From the NCBI GenBank assembly GCA_904419095.1, contig CAJFQT010000001.1, forward strand, positions 1 through 34,756: 34,756 nucleotides of DNA. Reading direction: 5' to 3'. The translations under genes and the position numbers were made by a program. Under the pieces are notes generated by a model. It made no database searches and had not been told where the DNA came from. It worked only from the letters and a program-made list of their open reading frames with translations. Positions within the stretch are counted from its first letter, which is position 1; every line of letters begins with the position of its first letter. Shown here piece by piece: positions 27,139-34,756 of the stretch. The DNA comes from an uncultured Clostridia bacterium (GTDB taxonomy: Bacteria; Bacillota; Clostridia; TANB77; CAG-508).

Positions 27139-27957
27139 GATATTAAATTTTATAAAATATATAAACAACATAAAGAAGATGCCGAAAAGAAATTAAAAAG
27201 AAATTTAAGTCAAGAAGAGAAGAACTTAATGAAAAAGATGATGTTGGAAGAAGGGGCTAAACGAGGAATACTAACAGATAGATTGAAAAAGGTAGCAGTA
27301 GCCGCAGGCATTATAAGTGCTGCAGCAGTAGTAGGTGTAGGGGCAAAAACAGTGATAGACACTCATTCAAATAAACAGAGTGATGCAGAAATAGAAAATG
27401 CAAACGCAAACGAGTCAGTAAATATGAATGAAAAGACTTTGGAGGTACAAGATGAAGAAATTGATATATTTGAAGAAGTAAAAGATATTTATAATGAAAA
27501 ATATCCAGATACTAAAATTTCAATGGATGATTTAGGTATAATACAAAGTAATTCTAATGGAGATTTATTTTTAGGAACATTAGATGATGGAACTAAAAAT
27601 TATGCAATTGATTCTGACTTAATAGCATATCAAGATACTACTAGCGCAGTATATGAAAAAGGATATGTAGAAATAAATAGATTAGGCGAAGATGCAACAG
27701 TTTATGTTGTAGTTGACAAAAGGGATAATAGCACAATAACAGCTATGGGAAAATTACAAGATGAGGGAATAGTTCCAATAACAGTAGAAAAACTTGATAC
27801 TTTTTCAGGACCTATATATGAAAACACAGGTAAACAAATTGATATTTCAAAAGATAATGAAGAGGAAAATAAGAAAACATATGATGCATTAGCAGATAAA
27901 TATCAAGAGAGATTAGCAGAAATAAACGCACAACAACGAGATGATGATGGACGTTAA
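27127..27957 (+). CDS. single-pass membrane-anchored exported protein
   Basis: Start at the ATG at 27127 with AAAGGAAGTG 8 bases upstream; the frame is open further upstream but runs into the promoter. The 276-residue product has a charged cytoplasmic N-terminus (50 residues, KKLKRNLSQEEKNLMKKM), a transmembrane helix at about 55-75 (KVAVAAGIISAAAVVGVGAK), an acidic linker, and an exported alpha/beta domain (about 105-245). That domain contains KDIYNEKYPDTKISMDDLG and YVEINRLGEDATVYVVVDKR, followed by a polar coiled tail. No signal cleavage site or catalytic motif is seen. Probably a host gene; function unknown. A hairpin terminator follows. Confidence 0.75.
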   Translation: MEMDDIKFYKIYKQHKEDAEKKLKRNLSQEEKNLMKKMMLEEGAKRGILTDRLKKVAVAAGIISAAAVVGVGAKTVIDTHSNKQSDAEIENANANESVNMNEKTLEVQDEEIDIFEEVKDIYNEKYPDTKISMDDLGIIQSNSNGDLFLGTLDDGTKNYAIDSDLIAYQDTTSAVYEKGYVEINRLGEDATVYVVVDKRDNSTITAMGKLQDEGIVPITVEKLDTFSGPIYENTGKQIDISKDNEEENKKTYDALADKYQERLAEINAQQRDDDGR

Positions 27958-27995
27958 TATTTATAAAAACGAATAAAGTTAAAAACGTATAAATT

Positions 27996-28053
27996 TTCCA
28001 CTTCTTGCAAACAATATGTGTAAAACATATTTGCAAGGAGTGGAATTTTTTTG
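27996..28053 (+). terminator. terminator hairpin that encloses the next gene's ribosome binding site
   Basis: TTCCACTTCTTGCAAA (27996-28011) pairs with TTTGCAAGGAGTGGAA (28030-28045) with one G-U, capped by an inner ATATGT/ACATAT stem, then eight T. The right arm contains the AAGGAG used by the gene starting TTG at 28051. The same structure could stop transcription and mask translation. Confidence 0.8.
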
Positions 28054-31000
28054 AAAGAATATAAAAATTTAAAAATAAATGGTACAATGCTTGAAAAAAG
28101 TCAACTTGATAAACATTTAGAGAAAATAGCAAGTACCCATAATTTAAGTCCAAAATCAGAAAAAAGCACATATCCAGTACCAAATTTAATAAAAGATTTT
28201 GAATATATAAAAGAAGTATATAAATTATTAAATGAACATTTAAAGTTAGAAATAACAATACATCCGGCAGGTGAATGGTTACTTGATAATTTCTATATAA
28301 TAGAGGAAACTGTAAAACAGATACAAAATGAATTAAGTATTAAAAAATATACTAATTTTGTAGGAATACAAACAGGAGAATATAAAGGGTTTGCACGAAT
28401 ATATGTGCTTGCGGAAGAAATAGTAGCATATACAGATTGTAAAATAGAAAAAGAAAATTTGGAAGAATATTTGAAAAGTTATCAGCAAAAAAGAACATTA
28501 AGTATGGATGAAATCTGGAATATAGGAATATTTCTAGAAATAGCTATAATTCAAAAGATAAAAGACGTATGTGAAAAAATAGCAAGTAGTCAAATGCAAA
28601 AATATAAAGTAGAAGATATAGCAGAAAGATTGATAGAAAACAAAGAAAAAAGCAAACTAATATATAAATCAAAAAATAATAATTATCAAAAGAATGTATT
28701 ACAGAATATAGATATGAAATATCCATTTATAGAATATATGTCATATACATTAAAAAGATATGGAAAAAAGGGAATAGGGTATTTAAATATTTTAGAAGAT
28801 ATAGTAGAAAAACAAGGTACAACTGTGTCAGATGTAATTCAGAAAGAACATTTTGATATAGCTATTCAAAAGGTATTAATGGGAAATAGTATAACAAGTA
28901 TAAAAAAAATACAGAGAATAAATTTTTTAGAAATATTTGAAAAAATAAATGGAGTAGAAGATATTTTAAGAAAAGATCCTGCAAATGTATATGAAAAAAT
29001 GGACTATACAACTAAAGAGTATTATAGAAATAAAATAAAAGAGATATCAAATAAAACTAAAATGTCAGAAATATATATTGCAAGAAAAATATTAGAGTTA
29101 GCTGAGGAAAAAGCAAATCAATGTTTTAAACAAGGTCAAGATGAAGAAGTAGATACGAAAGAAAGCAAAATTGATTTTGGGCAAAGAAATAATATAAATG
29201 TTCAAGGAGAAAGTAACAAAAACTATAGTGATAATAATGATGAAGATAGAAATCAATATAAATTTCAAAAAGAAAATAACCAAGAAAATCAGAAGATTAA
29301 TATATGTAAAGATATGCATATAGGATATTATTTAATAGATGAAGGAATAAATGAACTATATAAAAAATTAGAGTATTCTGCAAAAAAAGAAAGAACACCA
29401 AAGCAAAAAACAAAAATATATATTGCAGGAATAGCTATAAGTTCAATAGTAATAACATTTTTATTATCATATTTTTTAAGTCAAAAATTACAAAATATAT
29501 GGATTTTTATAATAAGTGCAATAATATTTTTTATACCATCAACTGAACTTTCAATTCAAGTTTTGCAATATATATTAAGCAAATGTGTAAAACCAAAATT
29601 AATTCCTAAAATGGATTTTTCGAAAGGCATAACTAAAGAAAATGCTACTATGGTAATAATCCCAACAATAGTAGATTCAATAGATAAAGTAAAAGAATTA
29701 GTAAAAAAACTTGAAGTAGCGTATGTATCAAATGAATCTAAAAATTTATATTTTACTTTACTTGGAGACTGCACACAAAGTAGAAATCAAGAAGAAAAAA
29801 TAGATCAAGATATAATGAAAACAGGAAAAGAAGAAGTCGAAAAATTAAATAAAAAGTATCCAAACGAAGAATTCCCAATTTTTAATTTTATATATAGAAA
29901 AAGAATATGGAATGAAAAAGAGGATTGTTATTTAGGTTGGGAAAGAAAAAGAGGAATGATAAATCAATTTAATGAATATTTGTTAAAAAATATAGAAAAT
30001 CCATTCCGTGAAAATACAATTGAAAAATATCAAAAAGAAAATAAAGTACCAAAAATAAAATATATTATTACACTAGATGCTGATACAGATTTAATATTAG
30101 AAACGGCATCAAAATTAGTAGGAGCAATGGCACATATACTAAATCTTCCACAAATAGATGAAGATAAAAATATAGTAATAAAAGGATATGGAATAATGCA
30201 ACCGCGAGTAGGAGTGAATTTGCAAATATCTTATAAAAATTTATTTACGAAAATATTTGCAGGGGCAGGGGGAATAGATTGTTATACAAATGCTATTTCA
30301 GATATATATCAAGATAATTTTAAAGAAGGAATATTTACTGGAAAGGGAATATATGATTTAGAAGTATTTTCAAAAGTATTAAGCAAAGAAATACCAGAAA
30401 ATACAGTGCTAAGTCATGATTTGCTAGAGGGATGCTATTTAAGATGTGGACTAGTGTCAGATATTATGCTAATGGATGGATATCCTTGTAAATATAATAG
30501 TTTTATGAATAGATTATCTAGATGGATTAGAGGAGATTGGCAAATATGTAATTGGCTGTTTAATAAAAAATTAAATATGTTATCAAAATTTAAAATCTTA
30601 GATAATTTAAGAAGAAGTTTGTTAGAGATAAGTTTGATATTATCATTATTAGTAACTTCTTTAATAGGTATTGTTTATGAAATAAAAATATTTCCAATAA
30701 TTTGTGTCATTAGTTTAATAATAATAATACCATTTATATTAGAGCTTTTGAATATGCTTATTTTTAAAAAGGAAGGAGAAGAAAAGCAGAAAACATTTAC
30801 ACCTAAAATATCAGGTGTAAAAGGAGCAATTATAAGAGCAATTTTAACACTTGGTTGCTTGCCATATAAAGCATATATTTCAGCAAAGGCAGTAGTAAAA
30901 ACTATATATAGAAAATTAATTACAAAAAAACATATGTTGGAATGGACAACTTCTGAGGAAGCGGAAAAGCAAGCAAAGACAGATATTTTTTCATATTATT

Positions 31001-34000
31001 ATCAAATGGGAATTAATGTTATATCAGCAATAATATGTATAGTAATCGGAGTGGGATTAAGAAGTGTTTATTCATTAATACTTGCATTTTTATGGTTAAT
31101 AACACCTGCAATAATGCAAAATATAAGTACCATTAAAAATAAGAAGAAACAAATAGATGAGTTAAATAATTTGGAAAAAGAAGAAGTTAAACAAATAGCT
31201 GAAAAAACATGGAAATTTTTTAAAGATAATTTAAATGAAGAAAATAATTATTTAATAACAGATAATATACAAGAAGATAGAATACCACAAGTTGTTCCAA
31301 GGACATCATCAACAAATATTGGATTATCACTTTTGGCAGTTGTTTCTGCATATGATTTAAATTTTATAGATGAAGAAAATGCAATAGAATATTTAAATAA
31401 AATTATATTAAGTATTGAAAGTTTGCCAAAATGGAACGGACATTTATATAATTGGTATAATACTAAAACTAAAGAGCCATTATTACCAAGATATATTTCA
31501 ACAGTTGATAGTGGTAATTTTATAGGATATCTGTATACAGTAAAACCTTTTTTAGAAGAATTAGATAAGAAGATAATGAGTCAAGAACGAGAAATAGATG
31601 AGAGTGTAGAAAAATCAGACGGAAAGTCTAAGCAAGAAGATAAAGAAAATAAATCATTGAGAAATCTGAAACAGATGCAAGAAAAAATAGAAAATTGCTT
31701 AAGAATAATAATAGATATTATAAAAACAACAGATTTTTCATTGCTTTATAGTAAGGAGCATCAATTATTTTCAATAGGTTATAATATAGAAGAAAATAAA
31801 CTAACAGATTCATATTATGATTTATTGGCTTCAGAAGCAAGACAAGCAAGTTTTGTAGCAATAGCTAAAAAAGATGTACCTGTTAAACATTGGAATTCAT
31901 TAAGTAGAACGTTAACAGTACTTGGAAAATATAAAGGGTTAATATCTTGGTCAGGAACATCATTTGAATATCTAATGCCAAATATAAATATGCCGAAATA
32001 TGAAGGAAGTTTATTAGATGAATCTTGCAAATTTATGATATTAAGTCAAATGAAATATGCAAAAGAGTTAAATATACCTTGGGGAATATCAGAAGCGGCA
32101 TTTAATTTAAAAGACCTACAAGGTAATTATCAATATAAAGCATTTGGTGTTCCATGGCTAGGATTAAAGCGAGGCTTAGCTGATGAAATGGTTGTATCAA
32201 GTTATGGTGGAATACTTGCAATATTTGATGAACCGAAAAAAGTTGTAAATAATATAAAAAGACTAAAAGAATATGGAGTAGAAGGAAAATATGGATTATA
32301 TGAATCAATAGATTTTACACCAGAAAGACTGAAAAAAGGGGAAACGGGAACACCGGTAAAGACATTTATGGCACATCATCAAGCGTTAATATTACTTTCA
32401 ATAAATAATTTATTTAATAACAATATTTTCCAAAATAGATTTATGCAAAATCCAGAGATTGAAGGAACAAGTATATTGTTGCAAGAAACAATGCCAGAAA
32501 AAGCAATAATAACAAAAGAAAATAAAGAAAAAATAGAAAAGCCAAAATATAAAGATTATGAAGATTATATAGAAGAAACTTATACAAAGATAGATGAAAG
32601 ACTTATTAGAGGAAATGTAATATCAAATGAAAATTATATAATTGCAATGAACCAGAAAGGAGAAGGATTTAGTAAATATAAAAACATATATGTAAATAGA
32701 TTTAAAGTAACAGATGACTATCCACAAGGAATATTTTTTGCTGTAAAAAATATAAAAACTAAAAGTATTTTTACAACAAACTATGTGAAAGATTCACAAT
32801 ATAAAGTTACATTTACACCAGATAAAATAGAACAGGAAATAACGAAGGAAAATTTAAAGACAAAAGTAGAAACAATTGTAACTGCAAAAGAACCGGTAGA
32901 AATTAGAAAAATGACGATTGAAAATCTAGGAAATGAAGAAGAAATAGTTGAAGTAACAGCTTATTTTGAACCAGTATTATCTAGAAAGGAACAAGAGTAT
33001 GCACATCCAGTATTTAATAATTTGTTTTTAATATATTCTTATGATGAAGAAACTAATAGTTTAATAGTAAAAAGAAAAAAGAGAGAAGTAGGAGATAAAG
33101 AGATATATTTAGCTGTAAATTTAGTATCAAATAGCGAAAATATAGGAGATTTGGAGTATGAAGTAGATAAAGAAAAATTTGTTGGAAGGGGGAATTTAGG
33201 AATTCCACAAATGATAAAAAATTCAAACCCACTATCTAAAAAAATAGGACTTGTTACAGAACCTATAGTGGCACTAAAAAGGAATATAAAAATTAAGCCA
33301 AATGAAAAAGTAAATATATCATTAATAATATCAGTAGAAGAAAATAAGGAAATTGTGCTTGAAAATATAAAAAAATATAGAATAAATGAAAATGTAGAAA
33401 AAGCATTTGCATTATCAAAGGCAGGGGTAGAAGCCAATAGTAGATATTTGAGAATAAAAGGAAAAGAACTTAAAGATTATGAGAAGGTCTTGTCATATAT
33501 AATTTTTAAAAATCCAGCAAAAAAACTAATTCTTGAAAAATTGCCAAAGAGAAATTATGTACAAAGTGATTTATGGAAATATGGAATTTCTGGAGATTTA
33601 CCATTAATATTAGTAAAGATAAAAGATGTCAATGATGCATATGTTCTAAAAGAAGTATTGAAAATGTATGAATTTATTAGAACAAAAAAAGTAGATGTGG
33701 AAATCGTAATCTTAGATGAAGAGAGACATAGCTATGAAAATTTTGTTAGAGAAGAGATAGAAAATATTATATTAAATGAACATATGTCATATTTAAGAAA
33801 TATCAAAGGAGGAATATTTGAACTAAATAAAAATGATATAGAAAAAAGAGATAGAGAAATTTTAGAGTTAGTTTCAAGTATAATTATAGATAGTAATAAA
33901 GGAGGAATAAAAAATACAATTCAAGAGTTAGAAGAAGAATATTTAGATAAGGAGAAAAATACACCTGATGAAAATAAAGTACAGATAATGGCAAGTGATG

Positions 34001-34756
34001 AAACAAAAAGTATAGATATATTAAAAAATGGAGATTTAAAATATGAAAATGAATTAGGTGGTTTTTCACCCGATGGAAAAGAATATAATATAAGGATTGA
34101 TAAAAATAATAGAACATATACAGTATGGTCACATATATTAGCAAATGAAAAATTTGGAACATTAGTAACTGAAAATATGGGAGGATATACTTGGTATAAA
34201 AACTGTAGATTAAATCGTGTCACGAGTTGGGAAAATAAACCAAATAGTGATATTCCATCAGAAGTAATATATATAAAAGACGTGGAAAACAAAAAAGTAT
34301 GGTCAATAGGTGCAAATCCAAAGCCAGATGAAAAAACATATAATATAATTTATGGTTTTGGGTATGCAAAATATTTGCATCAAAGTGATGGAATAGAACA
34401 ATGTGTAGAAATATTTGTTCCAAAAGAAGATAGTATAAAAATACAAATAGTAACTTTAAAAAATCAATCTGCTAATAGAAAAAAACTAAAACTGTATTAT
34501 TATGCAAAACCAGTTCTTGGAGAAGATGAATTTAAGTCAAATGGATATATAAATCTAAAATATGATGAAAATAATAATATAATAACTTTAAGAAATTTAT
34601 ATAATAGTGAATTTCCTAATGATATAACATATGTTTCTAGTAGTGAAAAAATAAATTCATATACAGGTGATAAAGATTTCTTTTTAGGCACAGGTGGTTT
34701 AGAAAATCCAGAAGGAATACAAAAAACTAATTTAAATAATGAAAATAGTATAGGAA
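28051..34756 (+). CDS. ndvB: cyclic beta-1,2-glucan synthetase-like protein (5' part, runs off the window)
   Basis: TTG start at 28051, AAGGAG 10 bases upstream; open for 2235 codons to the window end. The N-terminus has the family signature IHPAGEWLLDNFYIIEE (about 70-86) and later PANVYEKMDYTTKEYYRNKI. Transmembrane helices flank a glycosyltransferase 84-type domain with YIITLDADTDL (about 671-681), YGIMQPRVGV and SHDLLEG. A second membrane block lies near 850-1035. Then comes a glucoamylase-like domain (VPRTSSTNIGLSLLAVVSAY, LPRYISTVDSGNFIGYL, PWGISEAAFNLKD, KTFMAHHQA), followed by beta-sandwich/GH94-type phosphorylase segments (GGFSPDGKEYNI, GGYTWYKNCRLNR, FFLGTGG). The family makes and trims cyclic beta-1,2-glucans from UDP-glucose at the membrane; full proteins are about 2800 residues, so roughly a fifth is missing. 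No in-frame CGG in this segment. Confidence 0.92.
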   Translation, partial: MKEYKNLKINGTMLEKSQLDKHLEKIASTHNLSPKSEKSTYPVPNLIKDFEYIKEVYKLLNEHLKLEITIHPAGEWLLDNFYIIEETVKQIQNELSIKKYTNFVGIQTGEYKGFARIYVLAEEIVAYTDCKIEKENLEEYLKSYQQKRTLSMDEIWNIGIFLEIAIIQKIKDVCEKIASSQMQKYKVEDIAERLIENKEKSKLIYKSKNNNYQKNVLQNIDMKYPFIEYMSYTLKRYGKKGIGYLNILEDIVEKQGTTVSDVIQKEHFDIAIQKVLMGNSITSIKKIQRINFLEIFEKINGVEDILRKDPANVYEKMDYTTKEYYRNKIKEISNKTKMSEIYIARKILELAEEKANQCFKQGQDEEVDTKESKIDFGQRNNINVQGESNKNYSDNNDEDRNQYKFQKENNQENQKINICKDMHIGYYLIDEGINELYKKLEYSAKKERTPKQKTKIYIAGIAISSIVITFLLSYFLSQKLQNIWIFIISAIIFFIPSTELSIQVLQYILSKCVKPKLIPKMDFSKGITKENATMVIIPTIVDSIDKVKELVKKLEVAYVSNESKNLYFTLLGDCTQSRNQEEKIDQDIMKTGKEEVEKLNKKYPNEEFPIFNFIYRKRIWNEKEDCYLGWERKRGMINQFNEYLLKNIENPFRENTIEKYQKENKVPKIKYIITLDADTDLILETASKLVGAMAHILNLPQIDEDKNIVIKGYGIMQPRVGVNLQISYKNLFTKIFAGAGGIDCYTNAISDIYQDNFKEGIFTGKGIYDLEVFSKVLSKEIPENTVLSHDLLEGCYLRCGLVSDIMLMDGYPCKYNSFMNRLSRWIRGDWQICNWLFNKKLNMLSKFKILDNLRRSLLEISLILSLLVTSLIGIVYEIKIFPIICVISLIIIIPFILELLNMLIFKKEGEEKQKTFTPKISGVKGAIIRAILTLGCLPYKAYISAKAVVKTIYRKLITKKHMLEWTTSEEAEKQAKTDIFSYYYQMGINVISAIICIVIGVGLRSVYSLILAFLWLITPAIMQNISTIKNKKKQIDELNNLEKEEVKQIAEKTWKFFKDNLNEENNYLITDNIQEDRIPQVVPRTSSTNIGLSLLAVVSAYDLNFIDEENAIEYLNKIILSIESLPKWNGHLYNWYNTKTKEPLLPRYISTVDSGNFIGYLYTVKPFLEELDKKIMSQEREIDESVEKSDGKSKQEDKENKSLRNLKQMQEKIENCLRIIIDIIKTTDFSLLYSKEHQLFSIGYNIEENKLTDSYYDLLASEARQASFVAIAKKDVPVKHWNSLSRTLTVLGKYKGLISWSGTSFEYLMPNINMPKYEGSLLDESCKFMILSQMKYAKELNIPWGISEAAFNLKDLQGNYQYKAFGVPWLGLKRGLADEMVVSSYGGILAIFDEPKKVVNNIKRLKEYGVEGKYGLYESIDFTPERLKKGETGTPVKTFMAHHQALILLSINNLFNNNIFQNRFMQNPEIEGTSILLQETMPEKAIITKENKEKIEKPKYKDYEDYIEETYTKIDERLIRGNVISNENYIIAMNQKGEGFSKYKNIYVNRFKVTDDYPQGIFFAVKNIKTKSIFTTNYVKDSQYKVTFTPDKIEQEITKENLKTKVETIVTAKEPVEIRKMTIENLGNEEEIVEVTAYFEPVLSRKEQEYAHPVFNNLFLIYSYDEETNSLIVKRKKREVGDKEIYLAVNLVSNSENIGDLEYEVDKEKFVGRGNLGIPQMIKNSNPLSKKIGLVTEPIVALKRNIKIKPNEKVNISLIISVEENKEIVLENIKKYRINENVEKAFALSKAGVEANSRYLRIKGKELKDYEKVLSYIIFKNPAKKLILEKLPKRNYVQSDLWKYGISGDLPLILVKIKDVNDAYVLKEVLKMYEFIRTKKVDVEIVILDEERHSYENFVREEIENIILNEHMSYLRNIKGGIFELNKNDIEKRDREILELVSSIIIDSNKGGIKNTIQELEEEYLDKEKNTPDENKVQIMASDETKSIDILKNGDLKYENELGGFSPDGKEYNIRIDKNNRTYTVWSHILANEKFGTLVTENMGGYTWYKNCRLNRVTSWENKPNSDIPSEVIYIKDVENKKVWSIGANPKPDEKTYNIIYGFGYAKYLHQSDGIEQCVEIFVPKEDSIKIQIVTLKNQSANRKKLKLYYYAKPVLGEDEFKSNGYINLKYDENNNIITLRNLYNSEFPNDITYVSSSEKINSYTGDKDFFLGTGGLENPEGIQKTNLNNENSIG

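Noticed and set aside
33039..33437. 132-residue minus-strand frame inside the glucan synthetase gene
   Set aside because: Shadow of the long plus-strand gene, rich in Phe/Ser/Ile as expected from antisense of Lys/Glu/Asn codons.

Overview
The window is AT-rich (roughly 30% GC by eye), uses AGA for most arginines, has strong AGGAGG-type ribosome binding sites and reads TGA as stop. This suggests a low-GC Bacillota, most likely a clostridial gut lineage. About 1-25.7 kb is the right-hand (late) part of a siphovirus-type prophage with an HK97-like head. About 25.7-34.8 kb looks like a prophage end or border region followed by host DNA, where a cyclic beta-1,2-glucan synthetase-type gene runs off the window.

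Layout: RNA ligase and small early genes (1-1.4 kb); a sigma-region-4-like late regulator (1.4-1.9 kb); a tRNA-Met / Acb2-Tad1-like sponge / structured RNA / tRNA-Gln island (2.1-2.8 kb); small Cys-rich proteins and a glycosyltransferase (2.8-4.4 kb); HNH nuclease, probable cos region, and small and large terminase (4.6-7.9 kb); portal, protease, capsid and connectors (7.9-12.4 kb); major tail protein, frameshifted tail assembly chaperone and tape measure (12.5-17.1 kb); a moron with its own promoter and terminator (17.1-18.3 kb); distal tail protein, tail hub, baseplate protein and a long collagen-like tail fibre (18.3-24.0 kb); holin-type genes and a CHAP/ChW endolysin (24.1-25.6 kb). Then come tandem promoters and a candidate type I toxin-antitoxin locus (25.8-26.3 kb), small orphan genes (26.6-27.0 kb), a membrane-anchored exported protein (27.1-28.0 kb) and the glucan synthetase (28.05 kb to the end).

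The most striking observation is a genetic-code anomaly. Reading all plus-strand genes by eye, I find in-frame CGG codons at only six places, and all six are exactly where a gene breaks. At each one, skipping the C (a +1 shift, so CGG-N becomes C-GGN) restores a long, family-consistent reading frame. The sites are at 1550 (late regulator), 21152 (baseplate protein), 21300 (small tail-cluster protein), and 22475, 23430 and 23620 (three in one tail fibre). Five are CGGA and one is CGGT. The CGGA tetramer also occurs many times out of phase (AAC GGA, TAC GGA) inside intact genes, so the trigger appears to be the in-frame CGG codon itself. In the collagen-like part of the fibre, the Gly-X-Y phase predicts that the residue at the shift is glycine. 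The simplest model is a host in which CGG has no ordinary decoder and CGGN is read as a glycine quadruplet, or GGN is read after a one-base skip. The phage would use this to gate a late regulator and its receptor-binding apparatus. The tail assembly chaperone also shifts by +1, but at a different, conventional-looking UUU-U site.
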